Positions 16,881 to 25,337 of a stretch of DNA of 64,000 nt are shown in pieces. Positions within the stretch are counted from its first letter, which is position 1, and the number at the start of each line of letters is the position of its first letter. Origin of the DNA: Melioribacteraceae bacterium (GTDB taxonomy: Bacteria > Bacteroidota > Ignavibacteria > Ignavibacteriales > Melioribacteraceae); contig JAIPBD010000003.1 in the NCBI GenBank assembly GCA_021739765.1, positions 310,001 through 374,000 on the forward strand. Reading direction: 5' to 3'. The notes beneath the pieces were generated by a model. That model did no database searches, was not told the DNA's origin, and worked only from the letters and a program-made list of their open reading frames with translations. The position numbers and the translations under genes are program-made.

Positions 16881-17805
16881 AGGTTTGGCCAATTTCTTCC
16901 AAAGCAACCTTTACTTCGAATTTTGGCGCGGCTTTTTTTAACCATGCCATCGGTTCTTCGTACGCTTCATTTCCTTGTTTAAAAGTTTGGCAATGCATAG
17001 GAACAAAATATTTTGCGCCGAAATTTTCCGTCATCTGCAAAGCTTCTTCCGGATTACAATGAGCATGTCTCCAGGGATTATAAGCCCCGATCGGCATCAT
17101 TGCAACTTCAACATTTTCGCCTTGCAATATATTAAAAAGGTCTGTGTTTCGTGTATCACCGCCGAACAACAATTGTGTTCCGCCTAATTCAATCAAATAC
17201 GCGTTGTAACTTCTGCCATCCTTAAAATAACCTCTTGAACGATCCTTTTCCCAGGGATAACGCCAACCAAAATGCGCAACCTCGATTGCTGTTACTTTAA
17301 CATCATTAACTTTGGTGTGTTGGTTCCAGTCCAGAACCGTCATTGAACGCCAGGGCAATTCGTCTGTGATATCTCCTGTCAAATATGCGGTAACGACATC
17401 AATTTGGTCTGGATATAATTCTGTGATGGCTTTAAGAGTCGGATAATCGGTATGATCCATATGTCCGTGCGAAAGAAGAACCAGATCGGGTTTGGGGATT
17501 TCCGTAATTTTTAGTGCGGCCGGGGTAAGCCGGGATGGTCCGACCGTGGTTCCTAACAAATAAACACCCACCCGTTCATAAAGCACGGGATCTGTGATTA
17601 TCCATTTACCGTAAAAATTAATTAAAATTGTAGAGTGTCCCAACCAAGCAACTGTTACATCATTATCGCTCCAAGTTTTCGGATTGGGTTTGTGGTTGAG
17701 TTTATACGCGGATGCTTGCAAGGTGCCATCACTTAATAATCCCGGGAAAATTAATGATCCTGCGCCAATAGCTGATCCGGTTTTAATAAATCGTCTTCTG
17801 TTCAT
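16867..17805 (-). CDS. Tat-exported metallo-beta-lactamase-fold hydrolase (UlaG/NAPE-PLD-like)
   Basis: 312 residues. The N-terminus MNRRRFIKTGSAIGAGSLIFP is a twin-arginine signal, so the folded, metal-loaded enzyme is probably exported. The metallo-beta-lactamase core shows AWLGHSTILI, the metal motif LLSHGHMDHTDYPT, the acid AGGDT-type site (LLFGGDTRNTD) and PMHCQTF near the end. It belongs with UlaG- and NAPE-PLD-like hydrolases rather than the antibiotic-hydrolysing enzymes. Substrate unknown. It converges on the EamA gene and is otherwise monocistronic. Confidence 0.85.
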   Translation of the reverse strand: MNRRRFIKTGSAIGAGSLIFPGLLSDGTLQASAYKLNHKPNPKTWSDNDVTVAWLGHSTILINFYGKWIITDPVLYERVGVYLLGTTVGPSRLTPAALKITEIPKPDLVLLSHGHMDHTDYPTLKAITELYPDQIDVVTAYLTGDITDELPWRSMTVLDWNQHTKVNDVKVTAIEVAHFGWRYPWEKDRSRGYFKDGRSYNAYLIELGGTQLLFGGDTRNTDLFNILQGENVEVAMMPIGAYNPWRHAHCNPEEALQMTENFGAKYFVPMHCQTFKQGNEAYEEPMAWLKKAAPKFEVKVALEEIGQTFTLA

Positions 17806-17902
17806 GATTTCTTAAACAAATTATTATAGAATTAGTTCAGAATAAGAGGTCATGTCTGTTTAGTTGATTTTATTCTTCATACTATAAAAGGATGCCTTCC
17901 CT

Positions 17903-18358
17903 CTATAAGACTACTTTGTTTGAAAGTTCGTTTGTATCATCGGCTTTGATTGGGAAGTGGTTGCTCAAAATTTCTCCGACTCTCTGCACTCCGTCAATAA
18001 TTCCTTCGGCGTAATAGCCGACTCTGAATTTATCTTGAATCTGATTTCGTACTTCATCCCAGACCGCTTGATCAACTTTTTTGTTAATTCCGGAATCTGC
18101 AAGAATATAAAACATTCGTGATCTCAGAATCACATATATTAAGATGCCCGTTTTATCACGAGTTTCGTTCATATTTAATTTATTAAATTCTTCAATTGAA
18201 AGTTCGCGGATATCTTTTTTGCTGCTGAGCGGAGGACGATCTTCTTTAATCGCGACTCTAATTTCACCTGATGTAATTTTTTCCATCTCACGGATTTTAT
18301 TCGAGATCCGTAAAAAATCATCATCATCGAAAAAATTATAAATTACTTTTTCTTGCAT
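17903..18358 (-). CDS. TPM (TLP18.3/Psb32/MOLO-1) domain protein, cytosolic form
   Basis: 151 residues with a single TPM domain: ITSGEIRVAIKE, DKTGILIYVILRSRMFYILAD and the C-terminal FRVGYYAEGIIDGVQRVGEIL are the recognisable strands and helices. Family members are usually exported and membrane anchored, but this one has neither signal peptide nor membrane helix. Genes of this group often sit with LemA and a second TPM protein, which are absent here. Function not established; phosphatase activity has been reported for one plant member only. Confidence 0.75.
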   Translation of the reverse strand: MQEKVIYNFFDDDDFLRISNKIREMEKITSGEIRVAIKEDRPPLSSKKDIRELSIEEFNKLNMNETRDKTGILIYVILRSRMFYILADSGINKKVDQAVWDEVRNQIQDKFRVGYYAEGIIDGVQRVGEILSNHFPIKADDTNELSNKVVL

Positions 18359-18520
18359 GGTTAAGTCTTTCCCTACTGAATAAATCTAATTTATATATAA
18401 TAAAGTAATCAAAAAAATGTAAAGTACGGTAAGTCATCAACTTATACAAAAATTATTAATCAGAGAATTTTGTAGATTTCTATTTAAGATAAATATGAAT
18501 AAAAGCAAATCGGAGGATCC

Positions 18521-19906
18521 ATGTTCAGCCCCGAAATCTATATCGAACGGCGCAAAGTATTAAAAAAATCAGTAAAATCCGGAGCAATAATTTTCCCGGC
18601 CAATAACATCCCGGCAATGAATTATCCATCCAACAATTATCCTTTCAGACAAGATAGTTCGTTCTTATACTATTTTGGAATTGATGAACCAGGATTGATG
18701 GGATTAATTGATGTTGATTTAGATCAAGATGTTTTGTTCGGAGATAACCGTGAAATTGACGATGTAGTCTGGATGGGCCCCGCCGATACAATTCAAAATA
18801 CCGCAAAGAAAGTTGGTGTTGAATTTACTTTCCCTCTCTCAGAATTAGAAACTCGAATAATAAATTATAAACATGCCGGAAAAGAGATTCATTATTTGCC
18901 ACCATATCGATGTGAAATAAGCGGTCAACTATCAGATTTACTTAAAATTGATATCAAAGAGATAAATGAAAATGCTTCACTTACTTTAATTAAATCTGTT
19001 ATTTCGCAACGCGTGATAAAATCACAGGAAGAAATTGAAGAGATTGAGAAAGCTCTAGATATTAGTCATGAGATGTATACAACAGCTATGAAGATGGCTA
19101 AACCGGGACTTACTGAGCGAGAAATTTTTGGGAAACTTTCCGGAATATCACTCGCCCGCGGGAATGGAATATCATTCCCAATGATTCTTTCAGTGCATGG
19201 AGAAACATTACACAATCACCATCACGACAATACTCTCGAAGATGGTCAACTATTGCTGATCGATTCCGGTGCCGAATCTCCTTTACACTACGCCAGTGAT
19301 ATTACCCGAACAATACCTGTGAAGGGAAAATTTACGAAGAAGCAAAAAGAGATTTACAAAATTGTTTTGGACGCGCAATTGGCAGCGATCAAGATGATGA
19401 AACCAGGCGCAATGTTTAAAGATTGTCATCTAAAAGCCGCCGAAGTAATTGGGCTTGGATTGAAAAAATTGGGTTTGATGCAGGGGAATATTAAAGAAGC
19501 GGTAAAAAAAGGTGCACATGCTTTATTTTTCCCGCACGGCTTGGGTCACCATATAGGTTTGGATGTTCATGATATGGAAGGGCTTGGAGAAGATTATGTC
19601 GGTTACGATTCAAAAATAAAAAGAAGTAATCAATTCGGTTTGGCGTATTTGAGAATGGCAAAAGCATTGCAGCCCGGTTATGTAATAACTGTTGAACCCG
19701 GAATCTATTTCATTCCTCAATTAATTGAAGAATGGAAAAATTCAAAAAAATTCAAGAATTACATTAATTACGATAATGTTGAAAAATATATAGATTTTGG
19801 CGGAATAAGAATTGAGGATGATGTACTGGTTACCGAAAAGGGACATAAAGTTCTTGGAAAACCAATTCCCAAAACAATAGCTGAAATTGAAAAAGCCTGC
19901 AACTAA
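18521..19906 (+). CDS. Xaa-Pro aminopeptidase (peptidase M24B)
   Basis: 461 residues. The N-terminal creatinase-like domain (1-170; FRQDSSFLYYFGIDEPG) precedes the pita-bread catalytic domain. Dinuclear metal ligands are visible: LIDSGAESPLHYASDITRT (two Asp), HGLGHHIGLDVHD (His), VITVEPGIYF (Glu) and GIRIEDDVLVT (Glu). It releases N-terminal residues preceding proline, in the cytosol (no signal peptide). GGAGG precedes the ATG by 5 bp. It lies 69 bp upstream of gpmA and may share its transcript, which ends at the strong terminator after gpmA. Confidence 0.93.
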   Translation: MFSPEIYIERRKVLKKSVKSGAIIFPANNIPAMNYPSNNYPFRQDSSFLYYFGIDEPGLMGLIDVDLDQDVLFGDNREIDDVVWMGPADTIQNTAKKVGVEFTFPLSELETRIINYKHAGKEIHYLPPYRCEISGQLSDLLKIDIKEINENASLTLIKSVISQRVIKSQEEIEEIEKALDISHEMYTTAMKMAKPGLTEREIFGKLSGISLARGNGISFPMILSVHGETLHNHHHDNTLEDGQLLLIDSGAESPLHYASDITRTIPVKGKFTKKQKEIYKIVLDAQLAAIKMMKPGAMFKDCHLKAAEVIGLGLKKLGLMQGNIKEAVKKGAHALFFPHGLGHHIGLDVHDMEGLGEDYVGYDSKIKRSNQFGLAYLRMAKALQPGYVITVEPGIYFIPQLIEEWKNSKKFKNYINYDNVEKYIDFGGIRIEDDVLVTEKGHKVLGKPIPKTIAEIEKACN

Positions 19907-19975
19907 TTATTAATCGCAATTGTGGGGAAAAGTTGCAACTGATTTTGAAATTATATTAAAAGGAGAAAAGTAATA

Positions 19976-20722
19976 ATGCATCGATTAGTTCTATTGCGGC
20001 ATGGTGAAAGTGAGTGGAACAAACTCAATTTATTTACCGGTTGGACGGATGTTGATTTAACAGAAAAGGGTCGAGAAGAAGCCGCTGAGGCGGGAAGATT
20101 GCTAAAAGAAGGTGGTTTTACTTTCGATAAAGCATTTACTTCGGTTCAGAAACGGGCGATCCGAACCTTAAATATTGCGCTCGATACAATGGATTTATTA
20201 TGGATTCCGGTCATTAAGTCATATCGACTTAACGAACGACATTATGGTGCTTTGCAGGGTTTGAATAAAGCCGAAACTGTAGAAAAATACGGAGCGGAGC
20301 AAGTGCTTGAATGGCGTAGAAGTTATGATGTTCCACCGCCGGCGCTTGATGTGGAAGATGAAAGATATCCCGGACATGACCCTCGCTATAAAGACCTGAC
20401 GGAAGAACAACTCCCTACAACCGAGAGTTTAAAAATTACTGTCGATCGATTTTTACCTTATTGGCATGAAGCTATTGCTCCCGAAATTAAAGCCGGCAAA
20501 AACATTATTATTGCTGCACACGGAAACAGTTTACGCGCTTTGGTTAAATATCTCGATGATTTGTCGGAAGAAGAAATTGTAAAATTAAATATACCAACCG
20601 GTGTTCCGTTGGTTTATGAATTGGATGAAAATCTGAAACCAACAAAACATTATTATCTGGGAGATCAAGAAGCAATTCAGGCAGCGATTAATTCAGTTGC
20701 AAAGCAAACCGAAAAGAAATAA
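19976..20722 (+). CDS. gpmA: 2,3-bisphosphoglycerate-dependent phosphoglycerate mutase
   Basis: 248 residues, the normal length for dPGM. Signatures: [10 protein letters not shown] with the phosphorylated His9, [31 protein letters not shown] and [14 protein letters not shown] with the second active-site histidine. It interconverts 3- and 2-phosphoglycerate in glycolysis and gluconeogenesis. AGGAG lies 9 bp before the ATG. A strong terminator follows directly. There is no reason from sequence to doubt activity. Confidence 0.97.
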   Translation: MHRLVLLRHGESEWNKLNLFTGWTDVDLTEKGREEAAEAGRLLKEGGFTFDKAFTSVQKRAIRTLNIALDTMDLLWIPVIKSYRLNERHYGALQGLNKAETVEKYGAEQVLEWRRSYDVPPPALDVEDERYPGHDPRYKDLTEEQLPTTESLKITVDRFLPYWHEAIAPEIKAGKNIIIAAHGNSLRALVKYLDDLSEEEIVKLNIPTGVPLVYELDENLKPTKHYYLGDQEAIQAAINSVAKQTEKK

Positions 20723-20729
20723 TTTCTTT

Positions 20730-20774
20730 GTGATGACCGAATAAGACTTGATTTGTTTCGGTCATCACTTTTTT
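20730..20774 (+). terminator. Intrinsic terminator after gpmA
   Basis: 12-bp perfect stem GTGATGACCGAA (20730-20741) with TTCGGTCATCAC (20757-20768), followed by six T. Confidence 0.93.
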
Positions 20775-20830
20775 AGATACGAAATATTGTTATATTCCGA
20801 AATAATCTGACTTAACAAAGGATTTTGTAA

Positions 20831-23308
20831 TTGAACGATTTTTCAAAACCAGCCTTAAAAGAAAAATCTAAAGAAGAGTTAATCCTTTTGGTCGAACAAC
20901 TTCAAGATCAAAAATCAGAATCTTCTATTTTTCAAAAAAAATACAATCATTTATTTGAAAACAATCCTTTTATGCTTTTTAATGTTGATGAAGATGGAAT
21001 CATTAAAGAAGTAAATGAATTTGGTGCGAATGAGTTAGGATACACAAGAAATGAATTACTAAATACTTCGGTTCTTAATATTTTCTTCGAAGAAGACCTT
21101 CCGATAGTTAAGCAACACATGCAAAGATGCCTCACGAACAGAAATAAACGTTTTAGCTGGCAGCTCCGAAAAGTTAAAAAAGACGGTACAATTATTTGGG
21201 TGAGAGAAACTGCAACATGTTTATCAACCTTCGACGGCAAAAATGAAGTTTTGGTTTTATGCGAGAATATAAACGAATGGAAAAAAGCGGACGAACAAAA
21301 AAGGCGCTATGAGTTTATCGTAAACTCATCAAAAAATTACCTCACCCTTATTAACAAAAATTTTGTTTACGAAGCAGTAAATGATGCCTATTGCAATACA
21401 CATAATTTGAAGCGAGAAGAAATCATCGGGAAATCGGTTCCCGATATCTGGGGCGAAAAGACTTTCTCGATGACTATAAAGGGTTTTTTGGAGAAATGTT
21501 TTAACGGGGAAGATGTTACATACGAATCGTGGTTCGATACCAAATCGCTTGGCCGAAGATATTACGAAGTCAGGTATCATCCATATTCCGAAGACGGTAA
21601 AGAAATAACTCATGCTGTAGTTTTGACAATTGACATTTCCGAACGTAAAATTTATAAGACTGCGGTAAACAGAAGAGATAGCATTTTACAAACAATTAGC
21701 AATATCTCGGCAGATTTCTTGCGTAACAGGAATTGGAAATCAAACTTCACCGAGAAAATTGAGTTGTTAGGGAAAGCCGCAGGTGTTAGCAGAGTGTATC
21801 TTTTTGAAAACAGTTTTGATGGATTGGGAAGATTATGCATGACGCAAACATTTGAATGGGTTGCGAAAGGAATTAAATCCCAATTGAATAATCCGGATAT
21901 GGTAAACCTTCTATATTCCGAATCGGGTTTCGGACGTTTGAAAGAAATTTTATCCGGAGGTGAAATTTACAGCGGTTTAGTAGAAACTTTCCCGAAGAAT
22001 GAGAAGGAGTTTCTTCAGGGACAGGATATCAAGTCAATATGTATAGCACCAATTTTCTCTGCCGAGACATTCTGGGGTTTTATCGGCTTTGATGACTGTA
22101 AAGAAGAACGTGAATGGACAAATCTGGAAGTTGATTCTATAAGAACTGTCGCTGATATTATCGGAACAACCATACGGCGAAACGAAAATGAGAATGAACT
22201 GACACGCAGTAAGGAAAGATTTCAGTTAGCTATCGAATCCAGCAATGTTGAAATCTGGGATATTAATATTCTTACTAAAGAAATTTATACTTCGGGCGGA
22301 CTTAAAAAATCGCTCGGCTATTCCGAAGATGAATATCCCAATTACATAAAGTTTTGGCTATCACGCGTTCATAAGGAAGACCGAGACAAAGTGGGATTGT
22401 TGTACAACAATTTCATTCAGGGTAAATCTACCAGATTTGAATCTGAGATTCGTATTTGCGCAAAGGATGATTCATTGCGCTGGTTTTTTATGAGAGGAAC
22501 CGTTTTGAAGGATAAAAACGGCACTCCTGCCAGATTGATGGGAACGGCGATTGAAACTACAGAGAAAATTTTACATCAAAAAGAATTGGTAGAGGCGAAG
22601 GAACGGGCTGAACATTCCGATAAACTTAAAAGTGAATTCCTTGCTCAGATGTCGCATGAAGTGCGAACACCTTTGCACGTGATCCTAAGTTACAGCGAAA
22701 TTATTCAAGATGATTTATCGGAAGGCAACACAAAAAATATTGGGAATAATCTCGAAGTAATAAAACTGGAAGGGAGAAGAATCATTAATACTGTCGATTC
22801 CATCCTCCTTATTTCGGAATTAAATTCGGGGAACTATGTTTGCAATAAAGAGACATTTAATGTTTATGAAAATGTCATTGAATCTGTAATGGAAGAATAT
22901 GTGGAACTTGCATTAAAGAAGAGAATAAAAATAAAAATGTGCAACAATTCTAAATGCAAATCTATCAAAAATGATCTCGAAGCTTCCATTAAGATTTTCA
23001 AAAATATCATAGATAACGCGATTAAGTTTACGCCGGAAAATGGAAATGTTGTTATTACACTTGAAGAGAACAAAGATGATGTTCACTTAATTGTTGATGA
23101 TGATGGCATTGGAATCGATGAAAATTATATTGGAAAAGTTTTTGATACATTTTCTCAGGAAGATCATGGTTATTCAAGGAAATTTGAAGGGAACGGACTG
23201 GGACTTTCCGTAACAAAAAAACTTTGCGATATAAATAATATTAATATTAATATAGAAAGTGAAAAGGGAAAAGGAACAAAAGTTAGGTTGTCCTTTCCCC
23301 TAAACTAA
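20831..23308 (+). CDS. PAS/GAF sensor histidine kinase, no adjacent response regulator
   Basis: 825 residues starting at TTG, supported by AAAGGA 7 bp upstream. Order: coiled start, PAS 1 (~40-155), PAS 2 (~160-280, ends in a PAC-like ISERK), GAF-like domain (~290-450), PAS 3 (~465-590), HisKA with H-box FLAQMSHEVRTPL, then HATPase with NIIDNAIKFTPE (N box), DDDGIGID and GNGLGLSV (G boxes). There are no membrane helices, so it is a cytosolic sensor. It is monocistronic after the gpmA terminator and has no receiver domain, making it an orphan kinase whose partner lies elsewhere. Confidence 0.93.
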   Translation: MNDFSKPALKEKSKEELILLVEQLQDQKSESSIFQKKYNHLFENNPFMLFNVDEDGIIKEVNEFGANELGYTRNELLNTSVLNIFFEEDLPIVKQHMQRCLTNRNKRFSWQLRKVKKDGTIIWVRETATCLSTFDGKNEVLVLCENINEWKKADEQKRRYEFIVNSSKNYLTLINKNFVYEAVNDAYCNTHNLKREEIIGKSVPDIWGEKTFSMTIKGFLEKCFNGEDVTYESWFDTKSLGRRYYEVRYHPYSEDGKEITHAVVLTIDISERKIYKTAVNRRDSILQTISNISADFLRNRNWKSNFTEKIELLGKAAGVSRVYLFENSFDGLGRLCMTQTFEWVAKGIKSQLNNPDMVNLLYSESGFGRLKEILSGGEIYSGLVETFPKNEKEFLQGQDIKSICIAPIFSAETFWGFIGFDDCKEEREWTNLEVDSIRTVADIIGTTIRRNENENELTRSKERFQLAIESSNVEIWDINILTKEIYTSGGLKKSLGYSEDEYPNYIKFWLSRVHKEDRDKVGLLYNNFIQGKSTRFESEIRICAKDDSLRWFFMRGTVLKDKNGTPARLMGTAIETTEKILHQKELVEAKERAEHSDKLKSEFLAQMSHEVRTPLHVILSYSEIIQDDLSEGNTKNIGNNLEVIKLEGRRIINTVDSILLISELNSGNYVCNKETFNVYENVIESVMEEYVELALKKRIKIKMCNNSKCKSIKNDLEASIKIFKNIIDNAIKFTPENGNVVITLEENKDDVHLIVDDDGIGIDENYIGKVFDTFSQEDHGYSRKFEGNGLGLSVTKKLCDINNININIESEKGKGTKVRLSFPLN

Positions 23309-23314
23309 TAAGAA

Positions 23315-24043
23315 CTACGAACCTTTTACGTTATCCGAAACTTCCTTCGAGATCAAAATTCGTCCACAGAATTCGCATGTATAAATTCGTTTGTTTTGTC
23401 GAATTTCGATCTGTCTTTGAGGCGGCACCACGTTATGACAACCGGCACAAGCAGCCCTTTCAACAGTAGCAACAGCTTTTCCATGCCTTGCTTTTCGTAT
23501 TCGCATGTAAGTATTGTAATCGTTCCTTTTTATTTTCTCTACAATTTTGTCGCGATCAACCTGGAATTTAGATTCTTCCCTTTCGTTAGCTTTCACGATT
23601 GTTTTTAATTCTTCTTCTTTTTCATCAAGCTGCAACTGAAACTCTTCCAATTCGGGAGTCAACTCTTCAATTTCAATCTTTAATTTTTCAACCAGTTCTT
23701 CCAAAGCAACATTATCATTCTCGAGGGTTTTAATTTTGTCCTCCGAATGGTCAATCTCCTTTGTTAAGGCATCATATTCTTTATTGTTTCTTACCTGATA
23801 CAATTGTGCTTTAAACTTTTTCAGATTGTTTTCCAACAATTCAACTTCTTCTTCATTTTTTTCACGTAAAGCAAGTGAATTTTCTTTTTCCTCAATTTTA
23901 GAATCCATCTGATTCTTAATGACTTGCATTTGTTCTTTTAGTTCATTTACGGCTGCCGGAAGATCTCCGCGCAATTCAGCCAATTCATCCAGTTGATCAT
24001 CTAAAAGTTGCAACTCATATAGGTTTTGTAGTTTGGTTATCAA
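23315..24043 (-). CDS. Coiled-coil protein with C4 zinc ribbon (HP0958-like)
   Basis: 242 residues, TTG start with AAGGAG upstream. Residues ~10-175 form a long antiparallel coiled coil rich in Glu/Lys. The C-terminus holds a four-cysteine zinc ribbon: CAGCHNVVPPQ and YTCEFCGRIL. This is the zf-RING_7/DUF164 family, whose best known member, Helicobacter HP0958, acts in flagellar and RNA-related regulation. The family is very often encoded next to the NIF3 gene, as here (13 bp gap), so the two share a transcript. Its exact role in this lineage is unknown. Confidence 0.9.
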   Translation of the reverse strand: MITKLQNLYELQLLDDQLDELAELRGDLPAAVNELKEQMQVIKNQMDSKIEEKENSLALREKNEEEVELLENNLKKFKAQLYQVRNNKEYDALTKEIDHSEDKIKTLENDNVALEELVEKLKIEIEELTPELEEFQLQLDEKEEELKTIVKANEREESKFQVDRDKIVEKIKRNDYNTYMRIRKARHGKAVATVERAACAGCHNVVPPQRQIEIRQNKRIYTCEFCGRILISKEVSDNVKGS

Positions 24044-24056
24044 TTTTGATAGCTCC

Positions 24057-25172
24057 TTAGTTAATAAAAAACTTCACAGGGTTTGTCGTCCCTTTATATT
24101 TATAAATATTAATTTCACTTTTTGCGTTTTTAAGTGTCGTTTCCAATTTTGATTTTACTAAATCCAATGAATGTACTTCTGTTTCGTAGTGGCCTGCATC
24201 AAGAAGCCAAATTTTATTTTCTGCGTCTTGAAAAGTATGGTACTTTACATCTGCGGTGATAAAAGCGTCCGCTCCTTTTTTTATCGCGGTATTCATTTCA
24301 AATGACCCGCTTCCGCCACAAACTGCAACACTCTTAATTTTTTTTGATTTCCCCTTTGCATATCTGAAATTTTTGGCGCCGAGCGATTTTTTGACAAGTT
24401 CAAAAAAGTCCTTGGTGTTTAGGGCGACTTCCAATTCTCCGATTGCGCCGCTTCCATAATTTGGGTTTGTGTTCTCAAGTCTGTAAACATCAAATGCCGG
24501 TTCTTCGTAAGGGTGCTCTTTAATAAGCGCAGAAATTACTTTAGATTTATTCCATTCATCAACAATTACTTCAAGTCTAACTTCATCCACTATTTCAAGT
24601 TTCCCCTTTTCACCGATAGCGGGATTTGAAAAATCCGAACCTTCGAATGAGCCTTTTCCGCTGACTGAAAAGCTGCAGTTGGAGTACTCTCCAATTATAC
24701 CGCCTCCTGCATCAAACATAGCATCGGCAAGCGATTGCGCATTTTGTTCGGGGACAAAAACAACAATTTTAATTTGATTGCTTTTTTGATTCTGAAGGAT
24801 CGAAACGTTTTTCAAGTTCAACTTTTCGGCCAGTTTAAAACTTACACCACCTTTAACAAAATCCAAGTTGGTGTGTGCAGAGTACAAAGTGATTTCATGT
24901 TTTATTAAATCTTTGATCAATTGTGATTTTTGATCTTGGGAAAATTCTATTTTTTTTATGGGTTTAAATAAGAATGGGTGGTGTGTAAAAATGAAGTTGC
25001 AATCTTTTTTTACGGCTTCTCTAAATACATTTTCGTTGAAATCCAGTGCAAGAAAAATATTCTTCACTTCTGTATTTAAGTCACCGACCTGAAGTCCGAC
25101 GTTATCGTCGCTCCATGCTGCCCCGGGAGGCGCCAGATCCTCAATAAATTTTATTATTTGATCCGCCTTCAT
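24057..25172 (-). CDS. NIF3-family dinuclear metal-centre protein
   Basis: 371 residues from the ATG at 25172 (MKADQIIKFIEDLAPPG). A GTG at 25187 is in frame but lies inside an upstream hairpin, so I reject it. Metal-site motifs are visible: FTHHPFLF near residue 65, SAHTNLDFVKGG and, near the end, ADVKYHTFQDA. A middle insert of ~120 residues is present, as in the longer members of the family (YqfO-like). Members form toroidal hexamers; biochemical function is still debated and the old label 'GTP cyclohydrolase 1 type 2' is poorly supported. Operon with the zinc-ribbon gene. Confidence 0.9.
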   Translation of the reverse strand: MKADQIIKFIEDLAPPGAAWSDDNVGLQVGDLNTEVKNIFLALDFNENVFREAVKKDCNFIFTHHPFLFKPIKKIEFSQDQKSQLIKDLIKHEITLYSAHTNLDFVKGGVSFKLAEKLNLKNVSILQNQKSNQIKIVVFVPEQNAQSLADAMFDAGGGIIGEYSNCSFSVSGKGSFEGSDFSNPAIGEKGKLEIVDEVRLEVIVDEWNKSKVISALIKEHPYEEPAFDVYRLENTNPNYGSGAIGELEVALNTKDFFELVKKSLGAKNFRYAKGKSKKIKSVAVCGGSGSFEMNTAIKKGADAFITADVKYHTFQDAENKIWLLDAGHYETEVHSLDLVKSKLETTLKNAKSEINIYKYKGTTNPVKFFIN

Positions 25173-25174
25173 AC

Positions 25175-25204
25175 AAAAAAAAAGCACCCCGAATATTGGT
25201 GTGC
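25175..25204 (-). terminator. Hairpin plus T9 after ispG, abutting the NIF3 start
   Basis: On the minus strand GCACACC..GGGGTGC (25204-25184, one mismatch) is followed by nine T (25183-25175) and, two bases later, the NIF3 ATG. It should end the ispG transcript, and it also covers the only purine-rich ribosome-binding candidate of the NIF3 gene. Confidence 0.72.
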
Positions 25205-25337
25205 ATTTTAGTTCTCAATCCTTGTGATTTTGATTTGTCTTTTTACAGACAACAATATGTGTTTTCTCGAATAATTGTTCATGCGAACTGTAAAATTATG
25301 GTTTTCCAGGTTACGAATCAATGATTCAGTAAATCTA

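Noticed and set aside
16867-17805. Beta-lactamase call for the Tat-exported metallohydrolase
   Set aside because: Motifs fit UlaG/NAPE-PLD-like hydrolases; the B1 ligand set (Cys in FGGC) is missing, unlike the gene at 54124.
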